Of a DNA stretch of 48,033 nucleotides, positions 1 through 9,115 are shown in pieces. A program made the translations under genes and the position numbers. Position 1 is the stretch's first letter. The number at the start of each line of letters is the position of its first letter. The notes under the pieces are model-generated. The model did not search any database, had not been told where the DNA came from, and was given only the letters and a program-made list of their open reading frames with translations. The stretch is from assembly GCF_001650405.1 (NCBI RefSeq), contig NZ_LWCU01000024.1, positions 1 to 48,033 on the forward strand, given 5' to 3'. Origin of the DNA: Microbacterium sp. H83 (GTDB lineage: Bacteria > Actinomycetota > Actinomycetes > Actinomycetales > Microbacteriaceae).

Positions 1-59
1 CCCGTGACGGCCGCCCACCCCGCGGGGGCGGGCCTCGCGGGGTGGGCGGCCGTCACGGG
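1..59. repeat. perfect 24-bp inverted repeat at window edge
   Basis: Bases 1-24 are the exact reverse complement of 36-59, with an 11-base loop (25-35). It lies at the very first base of the window and inside coding sequence, which is unusual for a terminator. A fold-back artefact at a contig end is as likely as a real hairpin. Confidence 0.9.
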
Positions 60-123
60 TCTGACGATCGGGGAGCTGATCGCCGTCGCGGGATCGCACG
101 CCGAACGGGGGTGGGAGGCGTGA
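1..123 (+). CDS. 3' end of an unidentified gene (partial)
   Basis: An open frame enters from the left edge and ends at TGA 121-123, giving about 40 residues that end in ELIAVAGSHAERGWEA. The stop overlaps the GTG start of the next gene (GTGA, 120-123), the coupled arrangement seen elsewhere in this window, so I take it as the tail of a real co-transcribed gene. I do not recognise the family. The first ~20 residues lie inside a perfect inverted repeat, so the sequence before about position 36 may not be genuine. No function is assigned. Confidence 0.5.
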   Translation, partial: PVTAAHPAGAGLAGWAAVTGLTIGELIAVAGSHAERGWEA

Positions 124-1160
124 GTCGTCCCGAGCTGCGCATCTCGTCGCAGCGCCTCTCCTGGAACATCGCCGCGGTGCGCGATCGCGTGGCCCCGTCC
201 GAGCTCATGATGGTGCTGAAGGACGACGCGTACGGGCACGGCCTCCGCTGGGCGGTCGAGACGGCCGTCGCCGCGGGCGTGGGCTGGTTCGGCTCGTACG
301 ACGTCCGCAGCGGCGTCGAGACCCGCCGGATCCTCGGCGCCCACGGACGCGTCTTCGCCTGGGTCACCTCGACGCACGACGAGATCGACGACGCCCTGCG
401 CGCCGGCGTCGACCTCGGGGTGGGCTCGATCGAGTACCTCGCGCGGATCATCGCCCGGGCGCGGGAGCTCGGCGCTCCTGCCCGGATCCACCTCAAGATC
501 GACACGGGCCTCCACCGGAACGGCCTGCGGCCCGAGGAGTGGACGGGAGCCGTCGCCACCGTGCGAGCGGCGGAGGCCGAGGGCGTGCTCGATCTCGTCG
601 GGATCTGGAGCCACCTCGCCGAGGCCAGCGACGCCGAGGACGACGACGCGCATCGCGCATTCCTCGATGCGGTGCGCCTGGCCGCGGAAACCGGACCGAC
701 CCCCGAGGCGCTGCACCTGACCGCATCCGCGGCGTCCTGGTGGCGGCCCGAGCTGCGCGGCTCGGTCTCGCGCATCGGAGCGTTCTGCTACGGCATCCGT
801 TCGGCGGACGGACCCGAGCTGGAGGGCGTCGCGCCCGTGGCATCCCTCGTCGCGTCGGTGACGGCGGTGCGTGATGACGAGGCCGTGATCGCCCTCGGCT
901 CGTTCGACGGGATCCCGTCGACGCTCGCCGGCGCGACCGTGGGCACGCCGGGCGGAGCCCGCGCGCTGCTCCGCATCGACGAGACGACCTCTGTCGTCGC
1001 CGCATGGCCGGGCGCGGCGGAGGGCGACGAGGTGTGGATCTTCGGCGGCGGCGAGCACGGGGAGTCCAGTGCGACCACCCTGGCCGAGCGCATCGACACC
1101 GTCGGCGAGGAGATCCTCACGAGGCTCACCGGACGCGTGCGCCGCGTGGTCGTCGACTGA
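120..1160 (+). CDS. alanine racemase-like PLP fold-III protein, probably catalytically altered
   Basis: The 346-residue protein matches the alanine racemase fold: an N-terminal PLP barrel, then a C-terminal beta domain. GTG 120 is chosen because it follows a GGGAGG ribosome site and overlaps the upstream stop; an in-frame ATG at 42 would add low-complexity sequence. The PLP lysine is present (VLKDDAYGHG, Lys34), as are KIDTGLHRNG with its Arg (Arg133) and the CYG motif. The usual GYADG motif carrying the second catalytic base, tyrosine, reads GSFDG (Ser261). The C-terminal INYE tyrosine reads VGEE (Glu330). Known racemases use Lys and that Tyr as the two acid/base groups, so racemisation of alanine in the normal way is doubtful. 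It may act on another amino acid, have another PLP reaction, or assist a true racemase upstream. The fold assignment is secure; the function is not. Confidence 0.8.
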   Translation: MSRPELRISSQRLSWNIAAVRDRVAPSELMMVLKDDAYGHGLRWAVETAVAAGVGWFGSYDVRSGVETRRILGAHGRVFAWVTSTHDEIDDALRAGVDLGVGSIEYLARIIARARELGAPARIHLKIDTGLHRNGLRPEEWTGAVATVRAAEAEGVLDLVGIWSHLAEASDAEDDDAHRAFLDAVRLAAETGPTPEALHLTASAASWWRPELRGSVSRIGAFCYGIRSADGPELEGVAPVASLVASVTAVRDDEAVIALGSFDGIPSTLAGATVGTPGGARALLRIDETTSVVAAWPGAAEGDEVWIFGGGEHGESSATTLAERIDTVGEEILTRLTGRVRRVVVD

Positions 1161-1180
1161 CGTCGGTCCCGGATACAGAA

Positions 1181-1205
1181 GGAGCCCGTCGGATCGACGG
1201 GCTCC
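1181..1205. terminator. bidirectional hairpin terminator
   Basis: A perfect 10-bp stem (GGAGCCCGTC / GACGGGCTCC) with a 5-base loop sits between the convergent racemase-like gene and the DUF7455 gene. No strong T-tract follows, as is common in high-GC actinobacteria. Confidence 0.75.
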
Positions 1206-1231
1206 GAGGACGGCTGGCGGAGCCGTGCGAC

Positions 1232-1444
1232 TCAGTCGATGAGACGTGCCGTCTCGTCGTGCCAGCTCGTGGCGATGCTGCGGAGCTTCTCCTCGTACTT
1301 GCGTCCGTGGTGGGCGCAGAAGAGCAGCTCGGAGCCGTTGACCTCGGCCGCGATGTAGGCCTGAGCGCCACACGAATCACAGCGATCCATGGCGGTCAGG
1401 CGGAACTCGACGGCGGAGGTCTCACGTTCGGTCGTTGCGTTCAT
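1232..1444 (-). CDS. DUF7455-family small zinc-ribbon-like protein
   Basis: A 70-residue soluble protein. It carries CDSCG followed about 20 residues later by FCAHHGRKY, a CxxC...CxxH arrangement typical of a small zinc-binding knuckle. The family is conserved next to topoisomerase genes in Actinobacteria; its role is unknown. The ATG at 1444 is preceded by AAGGAGG with good spacing. It is convergent with the racemase-like gene across a hairpin and divergent from parE. Confidence 0.85.
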   Translation of the reverse strand: MNATTERETSAVEFRLTAMDRCDSCGAQAYIAAEVNGSELLFCAHHGRKYEEKLRSIATSWHDETARLID

Positions 1445-1612
1445 CTCGGTGCCTCCTTGAGTGTCGGGTTCGCTGGTTGGGCGTGTTCAATACAACCACG
1501 CTGCGGCTGTGGGGATGCCCGGCTTGCGGCGTGTTTCGCTCAGCGCGTACACTCCCGCGGCCGGCTCGCCCGCTGCGGGGAGTGTCTGCGGAGCGCACGG
1601 CGGTACCGCGAA

Positions 1613-1618
1613 TAGACT
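1613..1618 (+). promoter_or_regulatory. putative -10 element of parE (near-leaderless)
   Basis: TAGACT lies 8 bases before the GTG start of parE. The spacing would place transcription start at or next to the start codon. A short GGAG also precedes the GTG, so a very short leader is possible. Confidence 0.5.
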
Positions 1619-1626
1619 CGGAGATT

Positions 1627-3708
<2,082 letters not shown>

Positions 3709-3711
3709 GCA

Positions 3712-4929
3712 TCACCGCACGGCGGCGATCGCGGCGCGGTAGACGTCGAGCAGCTCGTCGCGGTGGGTCGTCTGCGCGATCCGGCGGCGATGCCGGATCG
3801 CCGTCTCGCTCATCCGCGCGACCTCGTCGGGTGCGTCTCGGAGCGCGGCGAGCGCCGCGGAGAGCCCCTCGGCGTCGGGAGACGCCGTCACGATGCCGGC
3901 GCCGGGCGGGAGCATCTCGGCGAGATCCGGGTCGCAGACGATCACCGGGAGCCCGGCCGCGAGGGCCTCGAGGACGACCATCGGCTGATTGTCGAAGTCC
4001 AGAGAGCTCGAGACGAGGACGTGGGCGTCGGACATGCCCTCGAGGACACGGGACTGGGGCACGGCTCCGTGCACCCGGATGCGGCCCGCCGCCGTGGCGC
4101 CCACCCGTCGCAGCACGCGGCGACGGGACACCCCGTCGCCGAACATGTCGGCCTCGACCCCCGGCGTCCGGCCGATCGCGTCCACGAACACCTCGGGCCG
4201 CTTCTCGGGCGACAGCCGGCCGCACCACACCGCACGCAGCGGTCGGTCGGGCGCGGGATGCCGTGCCGCCGGGTGTCCGATGCGCTCGAGCACCGTGTCC
4301 TCCAGCCCGTTCGAGATCACGGTCAGCGGGACGCGCACGCCCTGGGCCCGGAGCTTGGCGGCGAAATGGGCGGACGGCACGATCACCTGCGAGGCGTGGT
4401 TCGCCTGGCTCACCATCAGACGCCACATCCGCCGAGCCTGCCTGGTCGACGCGTACGGCGCCGTGAGATCGAGGGATGCGCGGTCGTGGCTCATCCGCTG
4501 CCGATGCAGTCGGGCGAGCAGCGCGGTCGTCACGGAGGGGAGCGGCAACACCGAGCGCGTGTAGACGTCGATGCGCCCGTGCATGGTCTGGACCACGGGG
4601 ATGCCGAGTGCGCGCGCAGCCTCGAAGCCGGCGAGCGCCGCGAACATCTCGGTGTGGACGTGCACGACATCGACGGCGATCTCGCGGAGCCGGTCGGTCA
4701 GCGCCGCCGCCGCGGCGGCCGGCGACCAGGTGAAGGGGTACCCGTCTGGAGCGAATCCGCGAGCGGTCGGCAGCCGGACGATGGCCGGATCGGCGCTCGG
4801 AGCGGCGAGCGGCGCGAAGACGTGCACATCGTGGCCCTCGCGCTCGAGCGCCTCCCGGTGGGCTTTGATGACGGTCTGCACGCCGCCGAGCGTGGGCAGA
4901 TAGTAGTCGGTGACCATGGCGATGCGCAC
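3712..4929 (-). CDS. GT4-family glycosyltransferase
   Basis: A 405-residue GT-B enzyme. The N-terminus MRIAMVTDYYLPTLGGVQT is typical of GT4 retaining transferases that use nucleotide sugars. The C-terminal half has the donor-site pattern: CGRLSPEKRPEV, then DNQPMVVLEALAAGLPVI with the paired-glutamate helix. There is no signal peptide, so it acts in the cytosol or on the inner membrane face. Family knowledge links close relatives to phosphatidylinositol mannosides and glycosyl-diacylglycerols; the acceptor here is unknown. Its GTG start is 32 bp from the divergent SDR operon, suggesting joint control, and it could decorate that operon's product. It converges on parE with a 3-base gap. Confidence 0.88.
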   Translation of the reverse strand: MRIAMVTDYYLPTLGGVQTVIKAHREALEREGHDVHVFAPLAAPSADPAIVRLPTARGFAPDGYPFTWSPAAAAAALTDRLREIAVDVVHVHTEMFAALAGFEAARALGIPVVQTMHGRIDVYTRSVLPLPSVTTALLARLHRQRMSHDRASLDLTAPYASTRQARRMWRLMVSQANHASQVIVPSAHFAAKLRAQGVRVPLTVISNGLEDTVLERIGHPAARHPAPDRPLRAVWCGRLSPEKRPEVFVDAIGRTPGVEADMFGDGVSRRRVLRRVGATAAGRIRVHGAVPQSRVLEGMSDAHVLVSSSLDFDNQPMVVLEALAAGLPVIVCDPDLAEMLPPGAGIVTASPDAEGLSAALAALRDAPDEVARMSETAIRHRRRIAQTTHRDELLDVYRAAIAAVR

Positions 4930-4935
4930 CCGACC

Positions 4936-4954
4936 ACAATAGGGCGGCTAGGGT
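4936..4954. promoter_or_regulatory. divergent leaderless promoter pair
   Basis: On the minus strand TATTGT (4941-4936) lies 6 bases before the glycosyltransferase GTG. On the plus strand TAGGGT (4949-4954) lies 7 bases before the SDR ATG. The two -10 elements are 7 bp apart inside a 32-bp gap, so each -35 region lies in the opposite promoter or gene. Simultaneous firing should be mutually exclusive. Confidence 0.6.
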
Positions 4955-4961
4955 GAGGACC

Positions 4962-5951
4962 ATGTCCGGAGCCCGCGTTCTCGTGACGGGGGCGAGCGGC
5001 TTCCTCGGCGGATACGTGGTCCGCGATCTGCGGCGTCACGGTGTCGAGGTGTTCGCCGCGGGCCGCGACGGCGCCGCCCTCGATCGCGTGGTCGACGGGG
5101 AGCATCGGATCGTCGGCGACCTCCGGTCCCTCGCCGCTCTCGATCTCCCTGTCGACGCTGTCGTCCACTGCGCCGCGCTGTCGACACCGTGGGGGCGCTG
5201 GAGCGCGTTCCGGGAGGCGAACGTGGAGGGGACGGGGCACGTCGTGACGTTCGCGCGACGCAATCACGTGCGACGGGTCGTGCACGTGTCCTCTCCGAGC
5301 GTCTATGCCGGCGCCCGCGATCGCCTCGGCATCCGTGAAGACGATGTTGACCCCGGCAATCGGCTGAACGGCTACATCCGCTCGAAGATCGCCGCGGAGG
5401 CCCTGGTCCGTGCGGCTCTCCGGTCCGGCGAGCTCCCCGAGGCGGTCATCATCCGACCGCGCGGTCTCATCGGTGTCGGCGACCCCAGCCTCGTGCCGCG
5501 TCTCCTCGACGTGCACGATCGGATCGGCATCCCGCTGGCCGACGGCGGCGCGACGATGATCGACGTGACGGCCGTCGAGAACGTCGCCGTCGCGCTGCGC
5601 CTCGCGCTGTCATCCGGCGACCCGGCGGGCGGCACCTACAACATCACCAACGGCGACCCGCGGTCCTTCCGGGACCTGCTGGGAGCCCTGCTCGGGATGA
5701 TGGGCCGTGCGCCCCGGTTCCGGCCCCTTCCACGGCGCACGGCGTGGGCGCTCGCCTCCGTCATGGAGGGCGTGTGCTCCGTGCTGCCAGGACGCCCGGA
5801 GCCGCCGTTGACCCGGTACACGCTCAGCACGATCGCGTACTCGCAGACCCTCGACATCTCGCGGGCGGAGGCGGAGCTGGGCTACCGTCCCGAGGTCGCG
5901 CTCGACGATGCGCTGGCGCGGGTCGCAGACCATCTGCGGAGCACCGCATGA
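4962..5951 (+). CDS. NAD(P)-dependent extended SDR (3beta-HSD/OleD-like)
   Basis: A 329-residue extended short-chain dehydrogenase. The Rossmann signature is TGASGFLGGYV near the start. VHVSSPSVYAG is followed by the catalytic pair in GYIRSK (Tyr-x3-Lys). The SSPSVY context and the later segment resemble the 3beta-hydroxysteroid dehydrogenase/OleD branch, which works on beta-keto or beta-hydroxy substrates, more than sugar epimerases. That subfamily call is by eye. ATG 4962 is chosen over GTG 4953 because the TAGGGT -10 sits 7 bases before it. It is the first gene of a four-gene operon; its TGA overlaps the next ATG (ATGA, 5948-5951). Confidence 0.85.
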   Translation: MSGARVLVTGASGFLGGYVVRDLRRHGVEVFAAGRDGAALDRVVDGEHRIVGDLRSLAALDLPVDAVVHCAALSTPWGRWSAFREANVEGTGHVVTFARRNHVRRVVHVSSPSVYAGARDRLGIREDDVDPGNRLNGYIRSKIAAEALVRAALRSGELPEAVIIRPRGLIGVGDPSLVPRLLDVHDRIGIPLADGGATMIDVTAVENVAVALRLALSSGDPAGGTYNITNGDPRSFRDLLGALLGMMGRAPRFRPLPRRTAWALASVMEGVCSVLPGRPEPPLTRYTLSTIAYSQTLDISRAEAELGYRPEVALDDALARVADHLRSTA

Positions 5952-6745
5952 GCGCGCGGCTCCGCCACTACGCGTGCGGCCGCACCTCGCACGACCTCGG
6001 CCGGATGTTCCGCGACGGGCCCCGGGAGGTGCGCGAGTTCCCGTCCGGCGTGTTCCTGTACGACGCCTCCGACGAGCGGCGGGTGCTGTTCGACACGGGC
6101 TATGCGACCGGGGATTGGCGCACGGGCTGGCGCGGAGCGGCGTACCGGCGGCTCCTCCCGCCTCAGGTCGCCGACACGGACGACGTCGCCGCGCGACTGC
6201 TCGCCGACGGCGTCCGTCCGGACTCCATCACCCACGTCGTCCTGTCGCACCTCCACCCCGATCACGTCGGGGGCGTCCGTCGGTTCCCGTCGGCGACGTT
6301 CGTGCTCAGCGCCGGCCACGTGCGCACCCTCGCCGCACCTCGTCTGCGCAGCGGTGTCCTCCCCGGCCTCCTGCCCGACTGGTTCGACACGGCGAGGCGC
6401 GTCGAGCTCGGCGACGCCGACTTCGTGTCGGCCGGTCATTGGGGGGTGCGCCTGCGCAGCCACGATCTGTTCGGCGACGGCTCGTATCTCGTGCTCGACC
6501 TGCCGGGCCACGCCGACGGGCATCTCGGCGCGCTGGTGCACGGACGCGTCCTCCTCGCGGGCGACGCCGCGTGGGGCAGCGACCTCCTCGACGAGGCGAC
6601 CCGGCTGCGTCGCCTGCCGCGAATGGTCCAGCACGACGCCGACCGCTACGCCGCGACCGCGCAGGTGCTCCGTGCTGCCGGGGATCACGGCGTCCGCGTG
6701 GTGTGCAGCCACGATCCGGTCACTGCGACGGAGCTGCTGCGCTGA
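5948..6745 (+). CDS. MBL-fold metallo-hydrolase, lactonase-like
   Basis: A 265-residue metallo-beta-lactamase-fold hydrolase. A complete dinuclear site is visible: HLHPDH (His101, His103, Asp105, His106), LPGHADGHLG (His188), AGDAAW (Asp206) and CSHDP (His255). This arrangement is that of N-acyl homoserine lactonase-type enzymes, which open lactone or ester bonds. There is no signal peptide. It is translationally coupled at both ends (ATGA with the SDR, TGATG with the next gene), so its stoichiometry and pathway are tied to the operon. A lactone or thioester intermediate is the natural guess for its substrate; quorum quenching is an alternative. Confidence 0.87.
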   Translation: MSARLRHYACGRTSHDLGRMFRDGPREVREFPSGVFLYDASDERRVLFDTGYATGDWRTGWRGAAYRRLLPPQVADTDDVAARLLADGVRPDSITHVVLSHLHPDHVGGVRRFPSATFVLSAGHVRTLAAPRLRSGVLPGLLPDWFDTARRVELGDADFVSAGHWGVRLRSHDLFGDGSYLVLDLPGHADGHLGALVHGRVLLAGDAAWGSDLLDEATRLRRLPRMVQHDADRYAATAQVLRAAGDHGVRVVCSHDPVTATELLR

Positions 6746-8037
6746 TGGGCAGGATACGAGTGCTCAGGGAGTTCGCCGCCGTCCGCTGGGCGCGGCCCCT
6801 GCGATCGCGGCGCGCGGTCGAGCGGCGTCAGCGGCGCCTCCTGCGCCGGCATCTCGCCTTCCTGCGGCGGCGCTCCCCGTATTTCGGCGCGCTGCTCGCA
6901 CGGCATCCGTTCCCTGAGCTGCCCCTCCTCGACAAGCGCGCGATGATGGCGTCCTTCGATGAGATCTCCACGGTCGGGGTGCGACGGGACGAGGCTCTCG
7001 CCCTCGCGCTCGCGAACGAGAGGTCTCGGGATTTCCACGAGGACCTGGGGTCGGACTCCGTCGGACTCTCCAGCGGCACCAGCGGGCATCGAGGGCTCTT
7101 CGTGGTGAGCGCCGCCGAGCGCGACGCCTGGGTCGGCACGGTGCTCGCCCGGACCCTGCCGCGCCGGCGTCTCCTCGGGCATCGGATCGCGCTCTTCCTC
7201 CGCGCCGACAACACCCTGTACGAGTCGGTCGGTTCGCGGGCGGTGTCGTTCCGGTACTTCGACCTCTACGGAGATCTGGACGCGAACATCACGGCGCTGC
7301 AGAGCTACCGCCCCACCATCCTCGTCGCGCCTCCCTCGGTGCTGCGGCTGATCGCCGGAGCCGCCGACTCCGGACGCTTCGACGCCCTCCCGCAGAAGGT
7401 GTACTCGGTGGCCGAGGTGCTCGAGCTCGCCGACGAGGAGCGAATCCGCGTATCGCTCGACCAGCGGGTCATCCACCAGCTGTATCAGTGCACCGAGGGG
7501 TTCCTCGCGCACACGTGCGAGCGGGGAGTCATCCACCTCAACGAGGATTCGGTCCTGGTCGAGCGCGAGATGCTCGACGACGGGAGATTCACCCCGATCG
7601 TCACGGATCTGCGCCGACGCGCGCAGCCGATCGTCCGCTACCGTCTCGGCGACGTGCTGCGGCTGCGCGACGATCCCTGCCCGTGCGGCAGCGCTCTGAC
7701 CGCGATCAGCCGCATCGAGGGCCGCCAGGGCGACACGCTGTGGCTTCCGGGAGGCGACGGCGGCCGCATCCCGGTCTTCGCGGACGTCGTGACACGCGCA
7801 CTGCTGCACGCGCAGGGGTTCGACGAGTTCCGGATCAGGCAGACCGGCGCGTCGCAGCTCGAGATCGCACTGGACACGCTCGATGATCGGTCACGTCGTC
7901 TCGTCGCCGACGAGATCGGCGCGCTCTGCGCTCGACTGGGGTGCGCGATGCCGGAGCTGACCTTCGTCGGCTACGACCGCGACGATCGGGTGAAGCTGCG
8001 CCGCGTCGTGCGGGAATGGGGGGATCCGTCATGGTGA
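6745..8037 (+). CDS. F390 synthetase-related adenylate-forming enzyme (PaaK-like)
   Basis: A 430-residue member of the PaaK/coenzyme F390 synthetase branch of adenylating enzymes. Visible motifs are the phosphate-binding loop SSGTSGHRG (109-117), YQCTEG (247-252, the TE adenine/Mg motif), RYRLGD (298-303) and a CPCG knuckle (312-315) typical of PaaK relatives. The N-terminal ~45 residues are very Arg-rich. The chemistry expected is ATP-dependent activation of a carboxylate, or AMP transfer, in the cytosol. The start ATG overlaps the upstream stop (TGATG). Nothing else here handles cofactor F420, so true F390 synthesis is unlikely; activation of an acyl substrate for the neighbouring condensing enzyme fits better. 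Confidence 0.85.
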   Translation: MGRIRVLREFAAVRWARPLRSRRAVERRQRRLLRRHLAFLRRRSPYFGALLARHPFPELPLLDKRAMMASFDEISTVGVRRDEALALALANERSRDFHEDLGSDSVGLSSGTSGHRGLFVVSAAERDAWVGTVLARTLPRRRLLGHRIALFLRADNTLYESVGSRAVSFRYFDLYGDLDANITALQSYRPTILVAPPSVLRLIAGAADSGRFDALPQKVYSVAEVLELADEERIRVSLDQRVIHQLYQCTEGFLAHTCERGVIHLNEDSVLVEREMLDDGRFTPIVTDLRRRAQPIVRYRLGDVLRLRDDPCPCGSALTAISRIEGRQGDTLWLPGGDGGRIPVFADVVTRALLHAQGFDEFRIRQTGASQLEIALDTLDDRSRRLVADEIGALCARLGCAMPELTFVGYDRDDRVKLRRVVREWGDPSW

Positions 8038-8966
8038 GGAACTGCGAGATCGTCGGATGGGGCACGAGCCTGCCGACGCGCACCGTGCGCTTCGGCGACG
8101 AGGTGCGCCATCGCATCGAGGACGACGTGACGCACCTCGACATGCTCGTCGAGGCGTCCCGGCGCGCGCTCGACCGGGCCGGGATCGACGCGGAGGAGAT
8201 CGACCTCGTCCTGGGTGCGTTGGCGGCCGGGGTGCAGCCGATCCCGTGCACGGCCGCGCTCGTGCTGGAGCAGCTGTCGCTGAGCGGCCGGGCAGCCGCC
8301 TTCGACGTGAACTCGACCTGCACGAGCTTCATCACGGCCCTCGACGTCGCGTCCCGATTCCTCGATGTCGGCGACCGTCGCACGGTGCTCATCGTGTCGG
8401 GGGACGTCGGCTCGCGGTTCCTCAACCCGGAGCAGCGGGAGAGCTTCGAGCTGTTCAGCGATGCCGGAGCGGCGGTGGTGCTGCGACGCGCGGAGGATCG
8501 GGGGCGCGGTGTGATCGCGAGCGCCCAGCGCACGTGGCCGGCGTACGCGCACGACACGGAGATCCGCGGCGGGCTGTCGCGATCCCCGGCTCAGGCCTAT
8601 GACGAGGCGGATGCCGCGGACTACCTGTTCGACATGGACGGGCGTCGGGCGCTGCTGGGCATGATGCGCGTGCTGCCGGCGTTCTTCGAGGAGTTCCATG
8701 CGACGAGCGGCGTCGCGCACGACGACGTCGCGCTGTGGGTGCCGCACCAGGCATCGGCCGCGCTGGGCCCGATGCTCGACCGCCTGGGCATCCCGGCCGA
8801 GCGCCGCATCGACGAGGTCGCCGCCTTCGGCAACATGGTGTCGGCATCCGTGCCGTTCATGCTCGCCCGGGCGCTCGATGAGAAGAGGGTCGCGCGCGGA
8901 GACACGGTGATCCTGTGCGGGACCGCCGCCGGACTGACCGCGAACATCCTCGCCCTCCGTCTCTGA
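8031..8966 (+). CDS. 3-oxoacyl-ACP synthase III-type (FabH/OleA-like) condensing enzyme
   Basis: A 311-residue thiolase-fold enzyme with the full KAS III triad: Cys97 (NSTCTSF), His239 (VPHQA) and Asn268 (AFGNMVSASVP). It should take an acyl group on Cys and perform a Claisen condensation. The sequence context is unlike the housekeeping FabH of a fab operon, and no acpP or fabD is nearby. ATG 8031 overlaps the previous stop by 7 bases and has a GGGGGA ribosome site. It is the last gene of the SDR/MBL/adenylate enzyme operon and is followed by a strong hairpin. Its substrate is unknown; OleA-like condensation of two acyl-CoAs is one possibility. Confidence 0.87.
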   Translation: MVRNCEIVGWGTSLPTRTVRFGDEVRHRIEDDVTHLDMLVEASRRALDRAGIDAEEIDLVLGALAAGVQPIPCTAALVLEQLSLSGRAAAFDVNSTCTSFITALDVASRFLDVGDRRTVLIVSGDVGSRFLNPEQRESFELFSDAGAAVVLRRAEDRGRGVIASAQRTWPAYAHDTEIRGGLSRSPAQAYDEADAADYLFDMDGRRALLGMMRVLPAFFEEFHATSGVAHDDVALWVPHQASAALGPMLDRLGIPAERRIDEVAAFGNMVSASVPFMLARALDEKRVARGDTVILCGTAAGLTANILALRL

Positions 8967-9078
8967 GTCGGAGGCCGCTGACAGGATGGGGCCATGATCG
9001 CGATCAGCGCCTCCGGAACGTGGCGGCGGTCGTGGATCTCGCCGCGCTCGCGCCCCGCGCGCGGAGCTCGGGGCGGAC

Positions 9079-9114
9079 GCGGGGCGGGCGCCGGGGTGAC
9101 CGGCGCCGCCCCGC
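9079..9114. terminator. strong hairpin between convergent condensing-enzyme and parC genes
   Basis: A 15-bp GC-rich stem with one bulged base: 9079-9094 pairs with 9100-9114 around the loop GGTGA. It ends two bases before the parC stop and can serve both directions. Confidence 0.75.
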
Positions 9115-9115
9115 A

